A stretch of DNA of 64,000 nucleotides from Natrialbaceae archaeon Tc-Br11_E2g14 (GTDB lineage Archaea; Halobacteriota; Halobacteria; Halobacteriales; Natrialbaceae): assembly GCA_001564275.1 (NCBI GenBank), contig LKND01000001.1:1-64000 (forward strand). The letters are read 5' to 3'. Positions 52,517 through 60,671 of this stretch are shown piece after piece. Both the position numbers and the translations under genes were made by a program. Numbering within the stretch: the first letter of the stretch is position 1; the number at the start of each line of letters is the position of its first letter. The notes under the pieces are model-generated. The model was not told the origin of the DNA. It saw nothing but the letters and a program-made list of their open reading frames with translations, and did not search any database.

Positions 52517-54886
52517 TTATCGGATCGAATCGAGCAAAAGCTGCTGTTCGACGCGTTTGACCTCGTGTTGGACGTCACGAACGGCGTCGATGTTCGCGGA
52601 GATCGAACTCACGCCGGCATTGACGAGGAACTGGACCATCTCGGGTTTCGAGCCAGCCTGTCCGCAGATGCTGGTGTCCACGTCGTGTTCACGGCAGGTC
52701 TCGATGACGTCGCCGATGAGCGAGAGGACGGCCGGGTGGAGTTCGTCGAACCGATCGGCGACGTTTCCGTTGTTTCGGTCGACGGCGAGTGTATACTGGG
52801 TCAGGTCGTTCGTGCCGAAAGAGGCGAAATCGATGCCGGTCTCGGCCATCTCGCCCACCGAAAGTGCGGAGGCTGGCGTTTCGATCATGACGCCCCACTT
52901 GCGCTTTACCGGGTCGATGCCGGCCTTTTCCATCTCCGCTTTGGCTCGGTACACGTCCTCGGCGTCGTTGACCAGCGGGAACATGATCTCGACGTTGTCA
53001 TAGCCCATGTCGTACAGCCGGCGGAACGCCTCGAGTTCGTACGCGAACACGTCCGGGCGGTCGAGGCTTCGCCGGATTCCCCGGTAGCCGAGCATCGGGT
53101 TGTGTTCGATGGGTTCGCTCTCGCCACCCTCGAGGTCGCGGAACTCGTCGGTGGGCGCGTCGAGCGTGCGGACCCGCACGGGGCGTGGGTAGAACTCGTC
53201 AGCGACTGTTCGAATGCCCTCGATGAGTTCCCCGACGTAGGCGTTTTCGCTCTCGTCCTCGATGAACTTCGCCGGGGTCTTCCCCAGCGAGAGGATCATG
53301 TGCTCGATCCGGAGCAGGCCCACGCCGTCGGCCCCCGTCGCCGCTGCACGCTGGGCTGCCTCGGGAATCGAGACGTTGACTTTCACCTCGGTCGCGGTCA
53401 TGGGCTTGACCGGCGACTGGGGGCGCACCTCCTCGACGGGTTCGCGCTGGCGTTCCGCCCCTGCGGCTCCCTCGAAGATGGTGCCCTTGTCGCCGTCGAT
53501 GGTTATCAGCAGGTCGTCCTCGAGAACGGTACTCGCGTTCTGGGTCCCGACGACGGCCGGGACGCCGAGCTCCCGGGAGACGATCGCGGCGTGGCTGGTC
53601 ATCCCGCCCTCGTCGGTGACGATGCCCGCGGCACGTTTCATCGCGGGCACCATATCGGGCGTCGTCATCTCGGTCACGATGATGTCGCCTGTGCCGACCT
53701 TGTCGAGTTCGTCGAGTTTCCGGATGATACGGACCGCGCCGCTGGCCTTTCCAGGGCTCGAGCCAAGGCCATCGACCAGCAACTCGCCGGATCCTGAACC
53801 GGACCCCGACGACTCACTCGATCTTGAGGTGCTGTCGCCGTCGGTTCCTCCGGCGTCGACATGGGTGCCGCTCCCGTCTGTCACTCCAGAATCAAGGCCG
53901 CCCTGGCTTCCGAGAGTCGGTCCGGCCGCTTCGGGATCGAACCCATCGTCGATCGTCGTGATCGGGCGGGACTGCAGCATGAACACCTCGTCGTCGACCA
54001 TCGCCCACTCGACGTCCTGTGGGGTGTCGTAGTGAGCCTCGACGTGTTCGCCGAGTTCGACCAGTCGGTCGATCGCCTCGTCCGAAAGCACGCGTCGGTC
54101 GCGGTGGTCGTCTGGTACGGGTCGCTCGACGGTCTCACCGGATTCCTCGTCACGAACGCACATCACCTTCTTTGTCGCGATCGTGACGTCGATCGAGCCG
54201 TCCTCCCGGGAGACGACGTAATTGTCGGGCGAGACGGCCCCCGAGACGACGGCCTCCCCGAGCCCCCACGCGGCCTCGATGATCATGGTTGGTTCGCCCG
54301 TCGAGGGATGACTCGTGAACATCACACCCGAGCGGTCGGCGTCGACCATCTGCTGGACGACGACGGCGATGTTGACGGCCGAATGATCGAATCCCTGTTC
54401 CTGCCGGTAGTAGATCGCTCGCTGGGTGAAAAGCGAGGCCCAACACCGGCGGACGCGCTCGAGGAGGTCCGCCTCGGTGATGTTCAGGAACGTCTCCTGT
54501 TGGCCGGCGAAGGAGGCGTCTGGGAGGTCCTCTGCCGTCGCGGAGGATCTGACGGCGACGAACGCTTCACCGCTCCCGATTGAACGATACGCCTCGAGAA
54601 CCTCCTCTCGAAGGTGGTCGGGAAACGGCGTTTCCACGATTGCCCGCTGTGCACCCTCAGCGGCCGCCGCCAGGGCCCTCGAATCCTCGACATCGACGTC
54701 GACGAGCTCCATCAGCTCCTCGTCGATGCCGGCGTCCTCGATGAATCGTCGGTAGGTCCCCGCGGTGACAACGAATCCCGGTGGGACCGGCAACCCGGCA
54801 CCCGTGAGTTCCCCGAGGGAGGCTCCCTTGCCGCCGACGGTCTCGACATCGTCGGCGCTGATCTCGTCCAGCCAGAGTACTGCCAT
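52517..54886 (-). CDS. ppsA: Phosphoenolpyruvate synthase
   Basis: The 789-residue enzyme has three domains. The N-terminal ATP-binding domain carries ETVGGKGASLGELTGAGLPV and RRCWASLFTQRAIYYRQEQG. The phosphohistidine domain has its catalytic His near residue 430 in DEGGMTSHAAIVSRELGVPA. The C-terminal PEP/pyruvate TIM barrel ends in DTSICGQAGSKPEMVQFL with the catalytic Cys. It makes PEP from pyruvate and ATP for gluconeogenesis. Unusually, about residues 317-372 between the first two domains are a low-complexity Gly/Ser/Asp-rich insertion (DGDSTSRSSESSGSGSGSGE). The start at 54886 gives the conserved MAVLWLDEISADDVETVG. Confidence 0.95.
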   Translation of the reverse strand: MAVLWLDEISADDVETVGGKGASLGELTGAGLPVPPGFVVTAGTYRRFIEDAGIDEELMELVDVDVEDSRALAAAAEGAQRAIVETPFPDHLREEVLEAYRSIGSGEAFVAVRSSATAEDLPDASFAGQQETFLNITEADLLERVRRCWASLFTQRAIYYRQEQGFDHSAVNIAVVVQQMVDADRSGVMFTSHPSTGEPTMIIEAAWGLGEAVVSGAVSPDNYVVSREDGSIDVTIATKKVMCVRDEESGETVERPVPDDHRDRRVLSDEAIDRLVELGEHVEAHYDTPQDVEWAMVDDEVFMLQSRPITTIDDGFDPEAAGPTLGSQGGLDSGVTDGSGTHVDAGGTDGDSTSRSSESSGSGSGSGELLVDGLGSSPGKASGAVRIIRKLDELDKVGTGDIIVTEMTTPDMVPAMKRAAGIVTDEGGMTSHAAIVSRELGVPAVVGTQNASTVLEDDLLITIDGDKGTIFEGAAGAERQREPVEEVRPQSPVKPMTATEVKVNVSIPEAAQRAAATGADGVGLLRIEHMILSLGKTPAKFIEDESENAYVGELIEGIRTVADEFYPRPVRVRTLDAPTDEFRDLEGGESEPIEHNPMLGYRGIRRSLDRPDVFAYELEAFRRLYDMGYDNVEIMFPLVNDAEDVYRAKAEMEKAGIDPVKRKWGVMIETPASALSVGEMAETGIDFASFGTNDLTQYTLAVDRNNGNVADRFDELHPAVLSLIGDVIETCREHDVDTSICGQAGSKPEMVQFLVNAGVSSISANIDAVRDVQHEVKRVEQQLLLDSIR

Positions 54887-55213
54887 CTGTATCGGAATGG
54901 ACGCCGTATCCAATAAAGAAGGTTCCGAACGATCGTGAAAATTACCAACTCGAGATCGAATGAGTTTCTCCGCGAGTGGCAAGCGTTTCCGGCACGGTTT
55001 CGCGGGCCACAGAGCAGTTGGTCGACGTTCGTTCGGACGATCGACACTGTGCCGTCCCCGTGATCGAGGGGAGTTGAACCGACTCGTCGAAACGTCACCG
55101 AGCCGGACTCCGAGGAACACGGGAGGCCATGTCAGGATGGTCGTGGTTTGGCCTTCTCGAGACTGGGTCGAGGATCCCAACCACCTATACTCCTCGAGTG
55201 ACAGGATAGCCGT
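54887..55213. other. Divergent promoter region between ppsA and a membrane protein gene
   Basis: No gene is recognised. CCTATACTCC near 55183-55193 is a likely TATA-type element for the gene at 55214, and AT-rich sequence near 54910-54920 may serve ppsA. Confidence 0.4.
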
Positions 55214-55873
55214 ATGGAAGACGCGAGTGCGTTCAAGCGAGCGCTGGTGTATCGGGCCATCGTGATCGGCTCGTTTCTCGGCGGACTGGTGGTGATTGCC
55301 ACCGGCGTCGTCGCCGGGATCGGGGGCGATCTGTGGACCCTCGTGAGCAATCCGATGGATGCAGGAACCGTTCTGGCCGAGGCGAACCTGGTCCTCGTCG
55401 GCGTGTTCGTCGTCATTGGGGTGCTCGTCTGGCAGGTCGGCAAGGCTTACGCGTTGTTTTACACGCTGGCGCCTGCTGCCGGTGCCGAGGCAGCGACCCA
55501 GTTCGACAGGGAGGCCCTTCGAAGCGAACTGCTCGAGGGGCTGAACGATCACCTCGGCCAACTCGAGGAGGACGTCCTCGAGACGCGACGGGGGGTACAG
55601 GAACTCAAGCGCGCCGAACACGCAGCGGCGTTCGACGAATCCGAGGTCTCGGAATCCGCCTCGCTCGAGGCTGGGTCATCGACCGGTGGAGTGGTCGGCC
55701 GGCGACCCCTGGATCGGACGGACGCCAGCGAGACGACGTCACCAGCCACCGACGGCGCCGAGGAGTCGGAGGTCAGCCACTCCGACCGATCGGAGCACCA
55801 GGGCGAAACCGGTAGTCAGTCAGGAGCCCAGGGCCGTCAACAGTCTACTGACAGTGAGGATCCCCTCGCCTGA
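55214..55873 (+). CDS. Two-helix membrane protein with acidic cytoplasmic tail, 219 aa
   Basis: The protein begins MEDASAFKRALVYRAIVIGS, followed by a helix (SFLGGLVVIATGVVAGIGGD) and a second (LVLVGVFVVIGVLVWQVGKA). After this a coiled-coil-like stretch (REALRSELLEGLNDHLGQLE) leads into a long polar, Ser/Glu/Asp-rich tail of about 90 residues. No family is recognised. The layout suggests a small membrane-anchored adaptor or a structural protein. It lies divergent from ppsA and convergent with the PhzF-like gene. Confidence 0.7.
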   Translation: MEDASAFKRALVYRAIVIGSFLGGLVVIATGVVAGIGGDLWTLVSNPMDAGTVLAEANLVLVGVFVVIGVLVWQVGKAYALFYTLAPAAGAEAATQFDREALRSELLEGLNDHLGQLEEDVLETRRGVQELKRAEHAAAFDESEVSESASLEAGSSTGGVVGRRPLDRTDASETTSPATDGAEESEVSHSDRSEHQGETGSQSGAQGRQQSTDSEDPLA

Positions 55874-55894
55874 GTGACCTCCCAGTCCTTCGGA

Positions 55895-56803
55895 TTAGAC
55901 CTCGAGAATATCGTCATCAGGCGCTGGGGGTACTACGATGGTGCCCTCGAGTGAGCCCACCGCCCGTCCCCCCACACGAACGGCCGCGCCGTCGACTCGA
56001 ACCCGAACGAGCCCCGGTCGTTCGAGGTAGTGGCCCTGCTCGAGGCGGAGTTCCTCGGGGAACGGATCGAAGGCCCCGTATCGCTCGAGATAGGCACCGA
56101 CAGCCCCGCTCGCCGTTCCAGTCACGGGATCCTCGGGGACGCCCGCACCGGGGGCGAACATCCGTGCATGGAGCGTCGAGTCGCCCTCGAGGGTGTCGAA
56201 CGTAAACAGGTAGACGCCGGCGGCGTCGACTCGGTCCGTCAGCGCCTCGACGGCTGCCATATCCGGCTGGGCGTTTCCCACGTCCGAGAGATAGGTGATC
56301 GGGACGACCAGGAAGGGCAAGCCTGTCGAGGACACGGCCAGGGGGAGGTCGGCCGAGGCGCCCTCCAGCGCCTCCCGTTCGACCCCGAGTGCGTCAGCGA
56401 CCGTGCCGTATTCCACCTCTACAGCATCGATGGTCGGCGCGTCCTGGGTCATCCAGACCGTCCCGTCCTCGTCGACCCTGCATTCGAGCACCCCTACGTT
56501 TGTCTCGAACGTGGTCGTCCCTGTACTCAGGACCCCCTCTTCGTGGAGCACGCCGAAGGACGCGACGGTCGCATGCCCACAGAGGTCGACCTCCTGACTC
56601 GGTGTAAAGTACCGAATCCGCCAGTCGGCCTCCGAATCGGGCTCGGACTGGAGGAAGGCCGTCTCGCTCACGGCCATCTCTCTTGCGATGGCCTGCAGCT
56701 GTTCGTCCTCGAGGCCGTCTGCGTCCGGCACGACGCCGGCCGGGTTGCCAGCGAGCGGTTCGTCGGTGAAGGCGTCCACCTGCAACACCCGCGTCTCGTC
56801 CAT
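55895..56803 (-). CDS. PhzF family isomerase/epimerase-like protein
   Basis: The 302-residue protein begins MDETRVLQVDAFTDEPLAGN. It has the conserved PhzF segment PAGVV, then MAVSETAFLQ with the catalytic Glu47 and later DLCGHATVASFGVLHE, FAPGAGVPEDPVTGTASGAV and GAYLERYGAFD. PhzF-like enzymes share the diaminopimelate epimerase fold and isomerise trans-2,3-dihydro-3-hydroxyanthranilate in phenazine producers. Archaeal members lack other phenazine genes, so the substrate is unknown. No related pathway genes are nearby. Confidence 0.9.
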   Translation of the reverse strand: MDETRVLQVDAFTDEPLAGNPAGVVPDADGLEDEQLQAIAREMAVSETAFLQSEPDSEADWRIRYFTPSQEVDLCGHATVASFGVLHEEGVLSTGTTTFETNVGVLECRVDEDGTVWMTQDAPTIDAVEVEYGTVADALGVEREALEGASADLPLAVSSTGLPFLVVPITYLSDVGNAQPDMAAVEALTDRVDAAGVYLFTFDTLEGDSTLHARMFAPGAGVPEDPVTGTASGAVGAYLERYGAFDPFPEELRLEQGHYLERPGLVRVRVDGAAVRVGGRAVGSLEGTIVVPPAPDDDILEV

Positions 56804-57012
56804 GCTCGAGGCTGGGGTCGGCCGGGGACATCAATCCACCGCCAGGAAACCCGGCCTCGTCGGTTCGTTCCATCGACTCTGGTCAGTCGACACCCCGATG
56901 TCGGGTGTCGACGGACGCCACGCGACCTATCGTGGGCTGTCACGCCCACCTCGAGGTGTCGACCGTGGGGCAACGTTATTGTCGCTGGAGGGTGTATGTG
57001 TCATGATACCGC

Positions 57013-57525
57013 ATGTATGATCGAATCCTCGTCCCGACGGACGGCTCCGAACAGGGCGAGCGCGCGGTCGAACACGCCTTCGAGGTGGCGCGGGTGCACG
57101 GGGCGGCGGTTCGGGCGATCTACGTCGTGAACGCCGCGAACTACGGGGGCCTTCCCATGGAGACCGCCTGGGATGGGATCAGCGACGCCCTTCGCGAGGA
57201 GGGGCAGGCGGCAGTCGACCGCGTGGTTGAACTGGCTCCCGACGACATCACGGTCGAAACCGCGGTGCTCGAGGGATCGCCGAGTCGCGCCATCGTTGCC
57301 GAGGCCCAACCCGAAACCTGTGACCTGGTGGTAATGGGGACACACGGTCGCGGTGGCATCGACCGACTCCTCCTGGGCAGCGTGGCCGAGCGCGTCGTGC
57401 GACGAGCGGGTGTTCCCGTCCTGACTGTCCGGGTCGACGGTTCCGTGCCCGCACCCGGGGAGCGTAGCGCGGAATCCGAATCCGAGAGCACCGCCGAACA
57501 GAACGCTCAGGCGACGGTCGAATAG
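57013..57525 (+). CDS. Universal stress protein, single domain
   Basis: The 170-residue protein begins MYDRILVPTDGSEQGERAVE. It carries DLVVMGTHGRGGIDRLLLGS with the nucleotide-binding motif and VERAGVPVLTVRV-type strand end (VVRRAGVPVLTVRVDG). The C-terminal 25 residues (GERSAESESESTAEQNAQAT) are a low-complexity acidic tail. It is the fifth Usp gene in the window. It lies alone between the PhzF-like gene (divergent) and birA (convergent). Confidence 0.93.
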   Translation: MYDRILVPTDGSEQGERAVEHAFEVARVHGAAVRAIYVVNAANYGGLPMETAWDGISDALREEGQAAVDRVVELAPDDITVETAVLEGSPSRAIVAEAQPETCDLVVMGTHGRGGIDRLLLGSVAERVVRRAGVPVLTVRVDGSVPAPGERSAESESESTAEQNAQATVE

Positions 57526-57541
57526 AACCAGCCCACACCGC

Positions 57542-58489
57542 TCAGGTTGGCCGCAGATGTTCACAGTCGCCGGCGCTGACCGTTCGTCGCCCCGCCTCAG
57601 TCTCGAGGACCAACGCCCCAGCGTCCGTGACGTCCAGGGCCTCGCCAACGATGGACGCTGTGCCGACATCGACACGAACCCGCTGACCGAGCGTCGCCGT
57701 CAACTCCCGCCAGTCATCCACGACTGACCCGAGAGCCGACCGCTGGTGGTGAAATCGCTCGAGGACGTCCTGCACGAACGTTCGTCGATCGATCGTTCCA
57801 ACCTCGGCCTGGAGGCTCGTCGCGCCCACTGGCAGCGTCTCCGGGTCGATATTCGCATTGACGCCGATACCGACCACCAACCACTCGACGCGGTCGGTTT
57901 CACCCTCCATCTCCGTGAGGATCCCGGCCAGTTTACGATACCCTCCGTCAGCCTCCGGAACGATCACGTCATTTGGCCACTTGATCGCCGCATCGACGCC
58001 CACATCGCGAGCCGCCTGGGTGGTGGCCACGGCCGCCGCCAGCGTATACAGTGGGGCTCGAGCCGGTGGAATCGTCGGCCGACAGCAGACACTCATCCAG
58101 ACACCCCCCGAGGGGGCGGTCCACTCGCGCTCGAGTCGACCCCGGCCACCGGTCTGTTCGTCGGCGACGACCGCTTGATCGGACGCGCCACGGCCGGCGA
58201 GCGTTCGCGCTCGATCGTTCGTACTCCCGATCGTCTCGTGGTACTCGACCTCGTAAGGCGCCTCGAGGCCGAACTCGATCGCGGGTGCGGAGAACGCGTC
58301 GATCGACCTGCGGTCACCGTCCAACGCGTACCCGTCCTCGGTACTCTCGATGTCGAACCCGGCCGCTCGAAGGGTCTCGACGTGCTTCCAGACGGCTGCT
58401 CGGGAGATGTCCAGTCTCGTCGCCAGGTCTGGGCCAGCAACCGGCCCGTCGGCGAGTGCCTCGAGAATGGCTCGTCGCGTCTCGTTCAT
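57542..58489 (-). CDS. birA: Biotin--[acetyl-CoA-carboxylase] ligase with N-terminal HTH
   Basis: The 315-residue protein has an N-terminal helix-turn-helix (ILEALADGPVAGPDLATRLD followed by ISRAAVWKHVETLRAAGFDI). The biotin ligase domain has the adenylate-binding loop GGRGRLEREWTAPSGGVWMS, the WPNDVIV motif and the catalytic Lys region KLAGILTEMEG. The SH3-like C-terminus closes the domain. Such bifunctional BirA proteins attach biotin and repress biotin genes. The start at 58489 gives MNETRRAILEALADGP. It is convergent with usp. Confidence 0.93.
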   Translation of the reverse strand: MNETRRAILEALADGPVAGPDLATRLDISRAAVWKHVETLRAAGFDIESTEDGYALDGDRRSIDAFSAPAIEFGLEAPYEVEYHETIGSTNDRARTLAGRGASDQAVVADEQTGGRGRLEREWTAPSGGVWMSVCCRPTIPPARAPLYTLAAAVATTQAARDVGVDAAIKWPNDVIVPEADGGYRKLAGILTEMEGETDRVEWLVVGIGVNANIDPETLPVGATSLQAEVGTIDRRTFVQDVLERFHHQRSALGSVVDDWRELTATLGQRVRVDVGTASIVGEALDVTDAGALVLETEAGRRTVSAGDCEHLRPT

Positions 58490-58610
58490 GAGACCAAAAG
58501 GAACCGCGGCCCGCTTAAACAGGGGGTTTCGATCCAGTGACCGACGAATGCCGGGCGTGCCTTCCACTCCTCGGGGGACTGTAGTGGGAATCTCCCGACG
58601 AATACCGATT

Positions 58611-58695
58611 CACACGGTTTAGTGTCACTGATTACCAGTGAGCGCCGATACGTGCCTGGCACTCACCGGGAAGAGACGACACTAAACCGTATCAG
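58611..58695. repeat. Family B palindromic repeat, copy 4
   Basis: CACACGGTTTAGTGTCACTG on the left faces GACGACACTAAACCGTATCA on the right, a 13-bp perfect inverted repeat CGGTTTAGTGTC/GACACTAAACCG. The inner part (CCAGTGAGCGCC and GGCACTCACCGG) forms a second stem. Confidence 0.75.
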
Positions 58696-58721
58696 CTGTG
58701 GGTGTGTCGCGGCACGCGACG

Positions 58722-58842
58722 CTATAGTAGCCACTGAACGTCATTGCACACACCCTCACGATACCAGCGCGCAAAACCGGTGATAGACCGGTTCTGAGCC
58801 AACTCGTTGTGAGGGTGTGTAAATCGTTTCACTTGTTAGTAT
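58722..58842. repeat. Family A palindromic repeat, full-length copy
   Basis: It runs from CTATAGTAGCCACTGAACGT to GTTTCACTTGTTAGTAT. It has the CACACCCTCACG and TTGTGAGGGTGTGT arms and the AACCGGTGATAGACCGGTT central palindrome. Confidence 0.85.
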
Positions 58843-58932
58843 GGCATGCCTGTCGTCGCCTCACTGCCGTCTCTTTCTGTCGATTGCCCGTGTCGGGTCG
58901 CACACACCGGAAACGGGACGCCGCAACCAGTA

Positions 58933-59496
58933 TCAACCATCGCCGTACGTGTCGGCCATCGTGTCGGCGAACACCCCCGACTGATCGAAGACGATCGTCA
59001 CGGCGACGAACGGCTCCTGTGGCTCGAGGACCCACACGTCAAACGGTGGTGATGCGGAGTCGGCGGTGCGGCTCAGCAGTGGCTCAAGCGGTTTTTTCCC
59101 GTCGCGAAACTCGGCGAAGAGGTCCTGCTGGCCTGACTGTTTCGCGAACGTGTAGACGACGCCGTTGGGACGGCCGTCGGTGTCCTGGGTCACATGGGCG
59201 TTCATCGGCTCGCCTGTCCGTCGAGCCGCCTCGAAACAGGATTGAGCCGCCTGGAACACCGGCTCGTTTGTCCGATGAAAGTGGAACCTGGTGGTCTCGA
59301 GGACCCTCGAATCGGCCAGACTCGGGCCCTCGCCGTCCCAGTCGATCGTCGCCTCGAGTAGCGTTCCCGGCTCGATCTCGGTGGCGAGTTCCTCGTGTGG
59401 GACGTAGGTGGGCGCGGCAGATTCGGCCTCGAGCAATAGCCACTCGTCGTCGTTGCGACCGGGATAGACCCGAAAGCGGCCCTGATCGGCGTCCAT
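58933..59496 (-). CDS. Conserved haloarchaeal hypothetical protein (DUF6663-like)
   Basis: The 187-residue protein begins MDADQGRFRVYPGRNDDEWL. It contains a strand-rich region with HEELATEIEPGTLLEATIDW, then RFHFHRTNEPVFQAAQSCFE, THVTQDTDGRPNGVVYTFAK-like segment (NAHVTQDTDGRPNGVVYTFA), and QDLFAEFRDGKKPLEPLLSR near the C-terminus. I recall haloarchaeal proteins of this pattern annotated as DUF6663. Function is unknown. The gene lies divergent from tfs. Confidence 0.65.
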   Translation of the reverse strand: MDADQGRFRVYPGRNDDEWLLLEAESAAPTYVPHEELATEIEPGTLLEATIDWDGEGPSLADSRVLETTRFHFHRTNEPVFQAAQSCFEAARRTGEPMNAHVTQDTDGRPNGVVYTFAKQSGQQDLFAEFRDGKKPLEPLLSRTADSASPPFDVWVLEPQEPFVAVTIVFDQSGVFADTMADTYGDG

Positions 59497-59599
59497 ACCT
59501 CGGGTAGGAAGGCACCGGGTTTAATCCCGACGAACCACGCACACGTCTGTTCCATCCCCGTGCGTATCGCTTTTGTCCCTCCCGATCGAACCGCTGACC

Positions 59600-59929
59600 A
59601 TGCAGTTCTGTGACGACTGCGGCTCGATGATGAAGGCCGACGGCGAGGTCATGGTCTGTACGAACGAGGCCTGTGAGGTCGCGACGGCTCGAGATCGGGA
59701 GCAGGAGGCGGCGTTCGTTACGACGGAGTCCCAGACGTTCGACGACGTGATCGAGTCCGACGAAGACGCCAACTTCGAGGGGAAGCCCAAGGCCACGGAC
59801 GTACGATGTGACGAATGTGGGGTCGAGGAGGCCTGGTACACGATCAAACAGACCGCCTCGGCCGACGAACCACCGACGCGGTTCTTCAAGTGCACCGGCT
59901 GTGGGTATCGCTGGCGGGAGTACAACTGA
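59600..59929 (+). CDS. tfs: Transcription factor S (TFIIS-like RNA cleavage factor)
   Basis: The 109-residue protein has two zinc ribbons: MQFCDDCGSMMKADGEVMVC with TNEAC in the N-terminus, and VRCDECGVEEAWYTIKQTAS followed by ADEPPTRFFKCTGCGYRW in the C-terminus. The DE pair in SADEPP is the acidic tip that enters the polymerase and stimulates transcript cleavage. Length and layout are those of archaeal TFS. The ATG at 59600 was chosen because the Zn ribbon begins four residues later. Confidence 0.94.
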   Translation: MQFCDDCGSMMKADGEVMVCTNEACEVATARDREQEAAFVTTESQTFDDVIESDEDANFEGKPKATDVRCDECGVEEAWYTIKQTASADEPPTRFFKCTGCGYRWREYN

Positions 59930-60070
59930 GCCGGCAACGCGCCCACTGTTCCCGTGAACGAGATCTCGAGCGAACTGGATCGTTGGGAATACCTCACATT
60001 GAGGGGGTTGTGATCCTTGGATACACACCCGGCAAGTCTCCTTTTGATGGCTCAGTGAAGGGGACCCTGT

Positions 60071-60547
60071 ATGTCAACAGACACGGCCACTTCGACGGTC
60101 GGCGAACGCGAATCGCTCCCCGGAAACTGGAAAGCCGGCGTCACCGCCGGACTCCTCGGTGGACTCGTCTTCGGAGCCATGATGACGATGGAGATGACCA
60201 ACATCATCGAGATGGCGATCCCGGTCATGTACGGGATCGAGGGCCCAGCGGGCGAAATCGGCTGGGTTATTCACATGGCACACGCCGCTATCCTCGGGGT
60301 CGTCTTCGCCGCGGTCGTGGGCTTCACCGGCCTCGAAAACGAATCGGCGCAGAAACTCGTCGCGGTCGGAATCGGTTACGGACTCATCCTCACGGTCGTC
60401 CTCGCATGGATCGTCATGCCGGCGTGGGTCGGGGCGATGGGTCCGATGGACCCGCCGGTACCCGACGTGAACCCGATGAGCGCCGTCGGACACGCCGTCT
60501 ACGGCGCGATCCTGGGCGGCCTCTACTACGCCATCGAGGACGTTTAG
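60071..60547 (+). CDS. Four-helix haloarchaeal membrane protein (DUF6789-like)
   Basis: The 158-residue protein begins MSTDTATSTVGERESLPGNW. It has four helices: AGLLGGLVFGAMMTMEMTNI, IHMAHAAILGVVFAAVVGFT, AVGIGYGLILTVVLAWIVMP and AVGHAVYGAILGGLYYAIED, with conserved HMAHA and GHAVYG His residues. The His residues may bind heme or metal. I recall this pattern in the DUF6789 membrane family but cannot confirm. It is a stand-alone gene before ppc. Confidence 0.65.
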   Translation: MSTDTATSTVGERESLPGNWKAGVTAGLLGGLVFGAMMTMEMTNIIEMAIPVMYGIEGPAGEIGWVIHMAHAAILGVVFAAVVGFTGLENESAQKLVAVGIGYGLILTVVLAWIVMPAWVGAMGPMDPPVPDVNPMSAVGHAVYGAILGGLYYAIEDV

Positions 60548-60671
60548 TGGTCTGATCGGGACGGATGGAGTGGGGCGATTGCCTTATTGAGCGGATCATC
60601 CCTCACGAAAGACAATTGCTCTGGCAAACATTCGTTGGGTACTGGGGTTTTTGACGCGGCCGGTAGAGTAT

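Larger units (their letters stand above)
58490..58932. other. Intergenic region with one family B and one family A repeat
   Basis: The region behind birA holds the family B copy at 58611-58695 and the family A copy at 58722-58842, close together. No gene is recognised. Confidence 0.5.

Noticed and set aside
52493..53797. 434-codon plus-strand frame opposite ppsA
   Set aside because: It is antisense to the clear PEP synthase domains and has no recognisable motif.
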